From assembly GCF_947258525.1 (NCBI RefSeq), contig NZ_CAMYIP010000119.1:8210-41603 (forward strand): a DNA stretch of 33,394 nucleotides. Reading direction: 5' to 3'. Position 1 is the stretch's first letter. Every line of letters begins with the position of its first letter. This stretch comes from an uncultured Eudoraea sp. (GTDB lineage: Bacteria; Bacteroidota; Bacteroidia; Flavobacteriales; Flavobacteriaceae). Below, piece after piece: positions 1 through 7,020 of this stretch. A model generated the notes under the pieces. It had not been told where the DNA came from. It did not search any database and saw only the letters and a list, made by a program, of their open reading frames with translations. The position numbers were made by a program, and so were the translations under genes.

Positions 1-344
1 CCTTTTTTATCATACATTTCAAAATAGCGCCAGTTAGCATGCACGGTCGGGACCATAGGATTTCTCGGATGGAGAACCAAACTTAGACCACATGCATAAA
101 AATCGGCATCTTCTACACCAAAATAAGTTTGCATACTTTTTGGGAGTTCACCATGCACGGCAGAAATATTTACGCCACCTTTTTCAAAAACAGAACCATC
201 TTCAATTACCCTGGTCCTGCCTCCTCCACCTTCCGGACGTTTCCAAATATCTTCGCGAAATTTAGCAGAACCATCTATTTCTTCAAGTTTGGACGTAATG
301 GTGTCCTGAAGTTCCTGAATATAGCTGTAGAATTTATTTTTCAT
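1..344 (-). CDS. hemF: Oxygen-dependent coproporphyrinogen III oxidase, N-terminal part (cut by window edge)
   Basis: About 114 N-terminal codons are visible and the rest lies outside the left edge. HemF converts coproporphyrinogen III to protoporphyrinogen IX by two O2-dependent oxidative decarboxylations in the cytoplasm. The visible part carries the family's KFREDIWKRPEGGGGRTRV stretch, followed by a VFEKGGVNISAVHG segment and the AGLSLVLHPRNPMVPTVHANWR-like region (here CGLSLVLHPRNP then VPTVHANWRYFEM), which are signature segments of HemF. The ATG at 342-344 gives the normal short N terminus, and the two nearby upstream ATGs are out of frame. It follows hemE by 75 bases on the same strand and is probably the last visible gene of the hemACDEF operon. 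Use of HemF rather than HemN fits aerobic growth. Identification is firm. Confidence 0.93.
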   Translation of the reverse strand, partial: MKNKFYSYIQELQDTITSKLEEIDGSAKFREDIWKRPEGGGGRTRVIEDGSVFEKGGVNISAVHGELPKSMQTYFGVEDADFYACGLSLVLHPRNPMVPTVHANWRYFEMYDKK

Positions 345-419
345 ATAGTTCCATCATTAATAACTAAATTTCGCCAGGCTCAGAATAGGTCTTCTGAATT
401 TCAAAAACCTCAAAATACT

Positions 420-1448
420 TTAAGCTTTATACTCTTTAACTGCATCAATAAATGCCCTGGCATTTTCCACCGGGACATTAGGCAGAATCCCATGTCCAAG
501 ATTTACTACATATTTATCCTTACCAAATTCATCAATCATTTGGGTGACCATTTTTTTTATGACATCCGGGGGAGATAATAGCCGTGAAGGATCGAAATTT
601 CCCTGAAGCGTTATTTTACCTCCGGTTAAAGCTCTGGCATTTTGTGCAGAACAAGTCCAATCCACTCCAAGCGCCGCTGCACCGGATTTTGCCATATCAC
701 CTAAGGCAAACCAACATCCTTTACCAAAGACAATTACCTGTGTTTCATCTTTTAACGCATCTATGATTTGTTGGATATAAAACCAGGAATACTCTTGATA
801 ATCAATTGGTGAAAGCATTCCTCCCCAGGAATCAAACACCTGAACCGCATTTACACCCGCTCTCACTTTAGCTTTCAAATATGAGATTGTAGTATCCGTA
901 ATTTTCTGTAATAGATCATGAGCAGCTACGGGTTGTGTAAAACAAAATTCCTTGGCCTTATCGAAGGTTTTACTGCCTTGCCCTTGTACGCAGTAGCAAA
1001 GAATTGTCCACGGCGAACCTGCGAAGCCAATTAAAGGAACCTCATCCTGCAATTTTTCCTTGGTTGCAGCAATAGCCTGCATAACATAATCTAACTCTTC
1101 ATTCACATCGGGGATTAAAACCTGGTCAACATTTGTTTGGGAGCGAATAGGCTTAGGCAAATAAGGACCAAAATCGGGTTTCATTTGTACTTCTATTCCC
1201 ATAGCCTGGGGTATCACGAGAATATCACTAAAAAGTATGGCTGCATCCATTCCAAAGCGCCGAATTGGCTGGACCGTAATTTCAGAAGCTAATTCTGGTG
1301 TCCGGCAGCGTGTGAAGAAATCATATTTCTCCTTAATCTTCATAAACTCCGGCAGGTATCTGCCAGCCTGCCTCATCATCCAGACCGGAGGGCGCTCAAC
1401 GGTTTCACCTTTTAATGCTCTTAAAAACAGATCGTTTTTTATTTTCAT
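420..1448 (-). CDS. hemE: Uroporphyrinogen decarboxylase
   Basis: Protein of 342 residues, the usual length for HemE. It decarboxylates the four acetate side chains of uroporphyrinogen III to give coproporphyrinogen III in the cytoplasm. The N-terminal signature [17 protein letters not shown] is at residues 19-35, and the second conserved segment around [20 protein letters not shown] holds the catalytic Asp region. [12 protein letters not shown] and the C-terminal [14 protein letters not shown] are also family hallmarks. The start ATG overlaps the stop of hemD by four bases (ATGA), so the two are probably translationally coupled. No missing residues or frame problems were seen. It supplies the substrate for the HemF encoded next. 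Confidence 0.97.
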   Translation of the reverse strand: MKIKNDLFLRALKGETVERPPVWMMRQAGRYLPEFMKIKEKYDFFTRCRTPELASEITVQPIRRFGMDAAILFSDILVIPQAMGIEVQMKPDFGPYLPKPIRSQTNVDQVLIPDVNEELDYVMQAIAATKEKLQDEVPLIGFAGSPWTILCYCVQGQGSKTFDKAKEFCFTQPVAAHDLLQKITDTTISYLKAKVRAGVNAVQVFDSWGGMLSPIDYQEYSWFYIQQIIDALKDETQVIVFGKGCWFALGDMAKSGAAALGVDWTCSAQNARALTGGKITLQGNFDPSRLLSPPDVIKKMVTQMIDEFGKDKYVVNLGHGILPNVPVENARAFIDAVKEYKA

Positions 1449-2028
1449 TTCTTTAAGCTCAAGTTATAATGCGATATCACCTTTTTCAAAAGATTTTCTA
1501 TAGTTGGGGTCTCCGGAACAACAATGGAATCTGTTAGTAACGAAGCCTCTTTAGCCGTGGTATTGCCTATGCAAAAAGCCACACTATTACCTATATTATT
1601 ATTCATAATAAAACTCTTTACACCAGACGGACTAAAAAATAATATTCCATCAAAGGACCCTGAAAAATGCCGAGGGTTTAACTCTGTATTGTAGACCGCA
1701 ATTTCTTCAAAACGCAGTTTATTATTTGTCAAAATATTCGGTAAATCATCATTTCTTCTATTTCCGCAAAAAAATAAAAATGAATCATTTTTGTGGTATT
1801 GTGCAATAAAAAAGGCTAAATCTGCTGCCCCTGATAATTGGATAAATGACTGATAAATGCCTCTACCGCATTTTGACTGGTAAAAATGTAGTTATCAAAA
1901 CCGTCGGGTAATTGAAATTTTCTGTACTGAATTTTTATAGCCTGGTATTCCAGAAAATCAATACCAGCATCATTTAAGATAGCTTTTTGATCAGAGGTTA
2001 AAAGTTTTGTGGATAGGATATATTTCAT
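1445..2028 (-). pseudogene. hemD: Uroporphyrinogen-III synthase, interrupted by an internal deletion with frameshift
   Basis: HemD closes and inverts hydroxymethylbilane to uroporphyrinogen III. The first half starts at ATG 2026-2028 (MKYILSTKLLTSDQKAILND) and runs through the conserved YIFTSQNAVEAF to a TAG at 1816-1818. The second half lies in another frame, reads GAADLAFFIAQYHKNDSF, then FFCGNRRNDDLP, FFSPSGVKSF and CIGNTTAKEA, and stops at 1445-1447. All are recognisable HemD segments. Joined, they give about 194 residues against roughly 220 in flavobacterial relatives as I remember them. The missing part is the stretch usually written CFCVGEKTKALLEENG. A loss of 3n+1 bases near 1830-1860 explains both the frame change and the gap. 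The 4-base overlaps with hemC and hemE are intact, so the damage is recent or is a sequencing/assembly error. Which of these is true cannot be told from one sequence. Confidence 0.85.
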
Positions 2029-2939
2029 TGACTCATACGGATTTTTATGTCCTGCATTAATTCCTTTCCCCCATTAGTTAAGATTTCCTGTGCACAGGCC
2101 TTGCCAAAATTTGAGACATCTGCCAGTTTAATTTTCTTATCAACACTAATTGTCTGTTGCCCATCAAGAGACAATAAAATTCCCTTAAAAAGTAAAAATT
2201 CTTTTTCAATAGTTGCCAATGCTCCTATAGGTGCCGTGCAGCCGCCTTCCAATTCCTTTAAAAAATCGCGTTCAACTTTAGTGCAGATTTCTGTAGCCTC
2301 ATGATTCAAAGAAGTAAGCGCCTCAATACAATAGGTATCATCCTTGTTGGCCACAACCATCATAGCGCCTTGGGCGGGCGCCGGTACCATCCATTGGAGT
2401 TCCGTACAGTTTTCCGGAAGTATATTTAAACGTTCAAGGCCGGCAGCCGCAAAAATTGCCGCATTCCAGGAATTATCCTCCAGTTTTTTTAGCCGTGTAT
2501 TTACGTTTCCTCTTAAACCTACTACTTCATGCAGCGCATAACGATTTAACCACTGTGCTTTTCTCCTTAAACTTCCTGTGGCAATGATTCCTTCAGTATT
2601 TAGAAAATCCAGGCCCTTATGTACTAATATGTCTTTTTGGTTAGCACGTTTCATTACGGCTGCCTGGACAATGCCATTTGGCAAAATGGTAGGAACATCT
2701 TTCATAGAATGAACCGCAATATCTATTTTATTACTAAGCAGCGCTACATCCAATGTTTTTGTAAAAATTCCTGTAATGCCCATTGAATAGAGCGGTTGGT
2801 CTAACTCCAGATCCCCATCAGATTTTACAGGGATTAATTGGGTGGAATGCCCCAGTTTGTCAAGTTTTTTCTTGACGTCATTCGCCTGCCATAGTGCAAG
2901 TTCACTATCGCGGGTACCAATTCGAATGACTTTCTTCAT
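2025..2939 (-). CDS. hemC: Hydroxymethylbilane synthase (porphobilinogen deaminase)
   Basis: Protein of 304 residues that polymerises four porphobilinogen units into hydroxymethylbilane. The N-terminal RIGTRDSELALWQA (residues 6-19), HSMKDVPT (77-84), the arginine-rich SLRRKAQ (123-129) that binds substrate carboxylates, and LRGNVNTRL (142-150) are all present. Cys234 in LEGGCTAPIGA is the residue that carries the dipyrromethane cofactor. Its start overlaps the hemA stop by four bases and its stop overlaps the hemD start by four bases (ATGA in both cases), so it sits in a coupled operon. It looks fully functional, in contrast with the next gene. Confidence 0.97.
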   Translation of the reverse strand: MKKVIRIGTRDSELALWQANDVKKKLDKLGHSTQLIPVKSDGDLELDQPLYSMGITGIFTKTLDVALLSNKIDIAVHSMKDVPTILPNGIVQAAVMKRANQKDILVHKGLDFLNTEGIIATGSLRRKAQWLNRYALHEVVGLRGNVNTRLKKLEDNSWNAAIFAAAGLERLNILPENCTELQWMVPAPAQGAMMVVANKDDTYCIEALTSLNHEATEICTKVERDFLKELEGGCTAPIGALATIEKEFLLFKGILLSLDGQQTISVDKKIKLADVSNFGKACAQEILTNGGKELMQDIKIRMSQ

Positions 2940-4192
2940 TGGGAGTTCAATTCTATTTGAAAGACTTTTTGAATGAGTTGCAAACTTTCGTCCGCATCAT
3001 TCTCAGATTCCTTAAGATGGTTGGCAAACTGTTTGGTAATCTTGTGAATGATTCGTTCGGATATTATGTCCGCATGTTCTGAATTGAAATCAGAAAGTTT
3101 TTTAGACTGAAAATCCAGCTCCTCTTCTTTAATTGATTTTAGCTTCTTTTTTAGTGCTTTGATAACCGGAGCAAATTTTCTGGTTTCCAGCCACTGGTTA
3201 AAATCTGATTTCACTTCATCTATGATAGATTCTGCCTGTGGAATATATTGTTTTCTGCGTTCAAGGGTTTCGTCAGTTATTTGCGATAGATGATCGAGGT
3301 GCAATACAGTTACATCCGGAATTTCTAATACACTATCTGCCACGTTTTTAGGAATTGATAAATCCAGAATCAAAAGAGGTTTGTTGGTATAAATGAGTTC
3401 TTTTGAGATAGTAGGGGTGTTAGCGCCCGTAGCCACGATTAAGACATCTGTCTTACGGATTTCCGTTTGCAGATCACCGTGATCCTTTACCACAAGATTA
3501 AACTTTCCCGCAATTTTTTCAGCCTTATCCTTTGTGCGGTTAATAAGGGTTATATGGGTATGATTTGTATGTTTGACGAGGTTTTCACAAGTATTCCTGC
3601 CTATTTTACCGGTGCCAAAAAGCAGAATATTCTTTTCAGAAATATCAGTCACATTTTTTAGAATATACTGAACCGATGCAAAGGCAACTGAGGTAGCCCC
3701 GGTAGATATTTCCGTTTCATTTTTAATTCGCTTACTGGCCTGAATAACTGAATTAGTCAACCGTTCTAAAAAGTGATTTGTAAGGCCATGCTTTCTGGAA
3801 CGGTAAAAGCTATTTTTTAATTGGCTTATTATTTCAAAGTCACCAAGTATCTGACTATCCAGTCCGGTACCTACGCGAAACAAATGGTTAATTGCTTCAT
3901 AATTTTTTAACACATACGCCACTTCCTGAAATTCCTCCACCGTTCCCCGGGAATGATCACAAAGGAGTTTAATTAATTGAAAAGGGTGCTGCGCAAAGCC
4001 GTGTAATTCTGTACGATTACAGGTAGAAGTAATAAGAAGACCGTCAACTCCTATGGCTTTAGCATCTTTTAAAAGCGCTTCCGCCGCGTCCTGGTCCAGG
4101 CTAAATTTTCCCCTTACTACTGCGTCAGCATTTTTATAACTTAGCCCAATAGTGTAAAAAGAATTGTGTTTGGAGATATGATACCTCTTCAT
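2936..4192 (-). CDS. hemA: Glutamyl-tRNA reductase
   Basis: Protein of 418 residues. It reduces glutamyl-tRNA(Glu) to glutamate-1-semialdehyde with NADPH, the first committed step of the C5 route to 5-aminolevulinate. The catalytic Cys58 is in ITSTCNRTELHGF; the ESQILGDFEI-like segment appears as DSQILGDFEI, and the NADPH-binding GTGKIG motif is at residues 193-198, followed by NRTKDKAEKIA. The C-terminal helical dimerisation domain is lysine- and glutamate-rich. It is the first gene of the minus-strand operon and faces the AraC-type regulator across about 187 bases. Its start ATG at 4190-4192 lies only about 20 bases from a TATTTTTG element on the same strand. HemA is the usual control point of the pathway, so the intergenic repeats may act here (inference). 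Confidence 0.97.
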   Translation of the reverse strand: MKRYHISKHNSFYTIGLSYKNADAVVRGKFSLDQDAAEALLKDAKAIGVDGLLITSTCNRTELHGFAQHPFQLIKLLCDHSRGTVEEFQEVAYVLKNYEAINHLFRVGTGLDSQILGDFEIISQLKNSFYRSRKHGLTNHFLERLTNSVIQASKRIKNETEISTGATSVAFASVQYILKNVTDISEKNILLFGTGKIGRNTCENLVKHTNHTHITLINRTKDKAEKIAGKFNLVVKDHGDLQTEIRKTDVLIVATGANTPTISKELIYTNKPLLILDLSIPKNVADSVLEIPDVTVLHLDHLSQITDETLERRKQYIPQAESIIDEVKSDFNQWLETRKFAPVIKALKKKLKSIKEEELDFQSKKLSDFNSEHADIISERIIHKITKQFANHLKESENDADESLQLIQKVFQIELNSQ

Positions 4193-4211
4193 ACATGATC
4201 AATATAGCTCA

Positions 4212-4219
4212 CAAAAATA
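4212..4219 (-). promoter_or_regulatory. Candidate -7 element of the hemACDEF promoter
   Basis: On the minus strand these bases read TATTTTTG, a full match to the Bacteroidota -7 form TAnnTTTG, about 20 bases upstream of the hemA start. No convincing TTG -33 box is seen at the usual 17-23 base spacing, so the call rests on the -7 match and its position. Confidence 0.4.
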
Positions 4220-4276
4220 ACAGCATACATTTAATAAAAATAACGCTGGAGGGACAATATATATCGTTTTAAGTTT

Positions 4277-4327
4277 TTTTATGGCATTTTAAGCGTAATT
4301 GTTGGAAAAACCTTTAATTTTATGGCA
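4277..4327 (+). repeat. 10-base direct repeat TTTTATGGCA, two copies 41 bases apart, between hemA and the AraC gene
   Basis: TTTTATGGCA occurs at 4277-4286 and again at 4318-4327. The spacing of 41 bases is close to four helical turns, so both copies would face the same side of the DNA. AraC-family proteins commonly bind direct repeats, and this pair lies in the divergent control region of hemA and an AraC-type gene. A binding role is inferred. Confidence 0.45.
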
Positions 4328-4346
4328 ATCATAGCTCTAGGTAAAC

Positions 4347-4375
4347 ATTCTATTTAGAATGTTTCTAAATAGAAT
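4347..4375. promoter_or_regulatory. Operator-like double palindrome before the AraC-type gene
   Basis: Two 13-base arms, ATTCTATTTAGAA at 4347-4359 and TTCTAAATAGAAT at 4363-4375, form a perfect inverted repeat around TGT. Each arm also contains its own TTCTAnnTAGAA palindrome (4348-4359 and 4363-4374), giving two sites 15 bases apart. The element ends four bases before the ATG at 4380. It could be an operator for a dimeric regulator, possibly for autoregulation, or a hairpin in the leader of the mRNA. An ATG at 4359 lies inside the element, which is one reason to prefer the start at 4380. Confidence 0.5.
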
Positions 4376-4379
4376 ATTC

Positions 4380-5282
4380 ATGAATTTATCGGAAACAAAT
4401 TACAAAAACATCGCTCAAGGTTCTTTTACCGAAGTATTGATTGATGATGATTTTTATGTATTGAAAATACAAAATGAAAGTCCTCAGGTTCAAAAAGTTA
4501 ACCGTTATATTGATAGTAGTTTTATTCAATTCCATTTTTGTTTAAAAGGGAATGCAAAATTTATTTTTAATGAAGGGCATTATGCTTTGGAGGTCTCCGA
4601 GGAGAATTCTTTGTTGCTATATAATACTCAAATAGATCTCCCTTTAAACCTGGAACTTAACCCCAATTCTTGGTTGGTATCTGTAATAATGACCATACGA
4701 AGGTTTCATTCTCTTTTTTCAAAAGAAGCGGACTATATTCCCTTTTTGAGCAGTGATAACAAGGAAAAAAAATACTATTCTCAGGAAAGTGTAACTCCTG
4801 CTATCGCAGTTATACTTAGTCAAATAATTAATTATAATCTTCACCCTTCAATAAAGGAGCTGTATCTGACGGCTAAGGTGTATGAATTAATTTCGTTGTA
4901 TTTCAACAAAAGTGAAGATGCAGATTTGGAACAATGCCCTTTCCTGGTAGATGAAGAGAATATAAAACGCATAAAACAAGCGAAAGAAATAATGATAAGC
5001 CGCATGGCAGAACCGCCTACGCTGACCCAGTTATCAGAAGAGATTGGCCTATCGCTTAAAAAATTAAAGGAAGGTTTTAAGCAGGTGTATGGCGAACCGG
5101 TATTCAGTTTTTTATTTGATTATAAAATGGATTTTGCGCGCAAAATGCTGGAATCAGGTGAGTATAATGTCAGTGAAGTAGCGCATAGGATAGGATATAG
5201 CACTTCCAGTCATTTCATTGCATCTTTTAAAAAGAAATTCGGGACTACGCCAAAGAAATATTTGATGTCATTGGGTAATTAA
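4380..5282 (+). CDS. AraC-family transcriptional regulator, divergent from the heme operon
   Basis: About 300 residues from the ATG at 4380 (MNLSETNYKN); an in-frame ATG at 4359 would add seven residues but lies inside a palindrome. The N-terminal half (roughly residues 1-185) has a cupin-like sensor layout, with QFHFCLKGNAKFIFNEGHY and a run of short strands, and no membrane segment. The C-terminal 100 residues hold two helix-turn-helix units: LTQLSEEIGLSLKKLKEGFKQ, then the classic second unit VSEVAHRIGYSTSSHFIASF with KKFGTTPKKYL at the end, as in AraC/XylS proteins. It is divergent from hemA, and a regulator of this type beside hemA is, as I recall, common in flavobacteria. Control of heme synthesis is therefore plausible but unproven, and the ligand is unknown. 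Confidence 0.88.
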   Translation: MNLSETNYKNIAQGSFTEVLIDDDFYVLKIQNESPQVQKVNRYIDSSFIQFHFCLKGNAKFIFNEGHYALEVSEENSLLLYNTQIDLPLNLELNPNSWLVSVIMTIRRFHSLFSKEADYIPFLSSDNKEKKYYSQESVTPAIAVILSQIINYNLHPSIKELYLTAKVYELISLYFNKSEDADLEQCPFLVDEENIKRIKQAKEIMISRMAEPPTLTQLSEEIGLSLKKLKEGFKQVYGEPVFSFLFDYKMDFARKMLESGEYNVSEVAHRIGYSTSSHFIASFKKKFGTTPKKYLMSLGN

Positions 5283-5334
5283 TAGTAAGATTCAGTAGAA
5301 TTTTCGATATTTAGCAATCCAATAATTTATACTT

Positions 5335-6102
5335 ATGAAAACACTCAAAATAGTTATTTGCACTTTCCTAATTTGCATCTCGTTTGCAGGATCTTCTGAA
5401 CCTCAAATGCCCGAAGAAAATATTGTAGTCTTAAATGACGAAATAGCTCAAATTCTGGTTTTTACAAAAACCATGGGTTATAGGCACAAGTCTATTGAAA
5501 AAGGTGTGGAAACCCTTAGAAATTTGGGAAAAGAGAACAATTTTTCAGTTACGCAAACGGAAGATTCATTACAATTTAATGAAACTAACCTAAAAAAATA
5601 TGATTTGGTTCTGTTCCTAAGTACTACTATGGACGTGCTGGGACCTGATCAGGAGAAGGCCTTTAAAAATTATATTAATAATGGGGGAAACTACATGGGA
5701 ATACATGCTGCCAGTGATACCGAATATGGCTGGCCGTGGTATGGTAAATTGGTAGGCGCTTATTTTACAAGTCATCCAAATAATCCTAATGTTAGGGAGG
5801 CCAAAATGAATGTGGTGAACAGAGAGCATTTATCTACAGCTCATTTAAATGACACATGGGTCCGTAATGATGAATGGTATAATTATAAAAACATCAATCC
5901 GGATATAGAGGTACTTATCTACCTGGATGAAACTTCTTATGAAGGAGGTACAAACGGAGATAATCACCCAATTGCATGGTACCAGGAATTTGAAGGAGGT
6001 CGCGTTTTTTATACCGGAGGAGGCCATACTAAGGAATCCTATGATGAACCCGACTTTCAAAAACATTTAGTTGGGGGTATAAATTATTGCCTGGGGAGAT
6101 AA
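5335..6102 (+). CDS. Secreted ThuA-domain protein
   Basis: Protein of 255 residues. Residues 1-20 (MKTLKIVICTFLICISFAGS) form a signal peptide, so it is exported. The remainder is a single ThuA-like domain with the class I glutamine amidotransferase-like fold: ILVFTKTMGYRHKSIEKG near the start, LVLFLSTTMDVLGPDQEKAF, then NGGNYMGIHAASDTEYGWPWYGKLVGAYFTSHP, and HPIAWYQEFEGGRVFYTGGGHTKESY near the end. ThuA was named from trehalose/sucrose utilisation in rhizobia, but the substrate of the exported Bacteroidota members is not known. It lies 52 bases after the AraC-type gene on the same strand and convergent with the DUF1460 gene. The domain call is firm and the function is not. Confidence 0.88.
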   Translation: MKTLKIVICTFLICISFAGSSEPQMPEENIVVLNDEIAQILVFTKTMGYRHKSIEKGVETLRNLGKENNFSVTQTEDSLQFNETNLKKYDLVLFLSTTMDVLGPDQEKAFKNYINNGGNYMGIHAASDTEYGWPWYGKLVGAYFTSHPNNPNVREAKMNVVNREHLSTAHLNDTWVRNDEWYNYKNINPDIEVLIYLDETSYEGGTNGDNHPIAWYQEFEGGRVFYTGGGHTKESYDEPDFQKHLVGGINYCLGR

Positions 6103-6112
6103 ACAACCAGAC

Positions 6113-6142
6113 CTAAATTCAGGACAGTATTTCAGAATTTAG
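6113..6142. terminator. Possible bidirectional terminator hairpin between convergent genes
   Basis: CTAAATTC at 6113-6120 and GAATTTAG at 6135-6142 are perfect inverted arms with a 14-base spacer, placed between the ends of the ThuA and DUF1460 genes. The stem is AT-rich and no strong U-tract follows, so the call is weak. Confidence 0.3.
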
Positions 6143-6153
6143 AAGAGTTAGTT

Positions 6154-6990
6154 TTAAAGAGGCCTGGCAACCATTATGCCTGTATTCTTTTTAATTTTTT
6201 TCAAATAGTCCGCCAGGGGTAATTCGGAAATTTCAACCATTCCGGAGGAAGAAGCATGAAGCAGGTGAATACGTCCGTCGTTTTCTCTAATGGCAATGCC
6301 TGTATGGGTTATATCCAGCCCGGGAATAGCTGTGGTTAACGCAATAATATCCCCGTTCTTTATTAGCTTTTCGTTTGCTTCAATCTGGTCCTGGGGTAAA
6401 ATGCAAATTGGTTGGTGGTTAAGGGAGTTTTCCGATGCTTTTATTTTGTTGAAATTCTCTTCGTCTGCTAAAAAGGGATATAAATCCCTGTGAGTACTCA
6501 TAAAATTAATCTCTTTCTTTATTTCAATACCTCCTGTTTCAGCAGTAATATCTTTTAATAATCCTTTCTTTTCGTTGTTGGCTATCCATTCAGAAAAATA
6601 ATGTAGCCGGGAAGCATAACCATCCAGTTTACCATCCTTGTATCGTATATTTTCAAGAGTATTAATGAAAGCATCGAAATTCATTTTATCCTCATACAAT
6701 AGTATACTAAAAGCCAAAACATTCTCAACATAGGTAGTGCAGTCCATCCCCTGTAAATTAATAACCAAAGCCTCAGATTCTCCTATTTCCAGTGTTTTGG
6801 CTACGTATGGCAGTCCAAGGAAAGTCTTACCAACGGAGATCATGGTATTGCCTAAATCTGATTGTTTTAAATCTTGAATTTCCCTGATCTTAACATCAAA
6901 TGCAGCTCTGTCTTGATCAGAACATATAAGCTGTTGAGAACTAAGTGTTAGTGATAATAAAAAGAGAATTAAAGAAGGGATTAATTTCAT
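6154..6990 (-). CDS. Secreted DUF1460 (amidase-like, NlpC/P60-type fold) protein
   Basis: About 278 residues from the ATG at 6988-6990 (MKLIPSLILF), which begins a proper signal peptide ending near LTLSSQQ; a start seven codons upstream would spoil it. The DUF1460 signature LQGMDCTTYVENVLAF holds Cys84, the likely nucleophile, and DITHTGIAIRE and LLHASSSGMVEIS hold the conserved His region near the C terminus. Family members are related to cell-wall amidases or endopeptidases, so an envelope or periplasmic role in peptidoglycan turnover is likely, but the substrate is unknown. It starts about 30 bases after the end of the TraB/GumN gene on the same strand, so the two are probably co-transcribed. 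Confidence 0.87.
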   Translation of the reverse strand: MKLIPSLILFLLSLTLSSQQLICSDQDRAAFDVKIREIQDLKQSDLGNTMISVGKTFLGLPYVAKTLEIGESEALVINLQGMDCTTYVENVLAFSILLYEDKMNFDAFINTLENIRYKDGKLDGYASRLHYFSEWIANNEKKGLLKDITAETGGIEIKKEINFMSTHRDLYPFLADEENFNKIKASENSLNHQPICILPQDQIEANEKLIKNGDIIALTTAIPGLDITHTGIAIRENDGRIHLLHASSSGMVEISELPLADYLKKIKKNTGIMVARPL

Positions 6991-7020
6991 ATATTTTTGC
7001 TGATAAAGCAAAAGTACAAT

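Noticed and set aside
129-578. Plus-strand open frame across the hemF/hemE junction
   Set aside because: It runs antisense to two clearly identified heme genes and has no recognisable protein features.
1816-2028. Programmed frameshift in hemD
   Set aside because: A programmed shift would not remove the conserved segment between the halves, and no slippery heptamer with a downstream structure was seen near the frame change.
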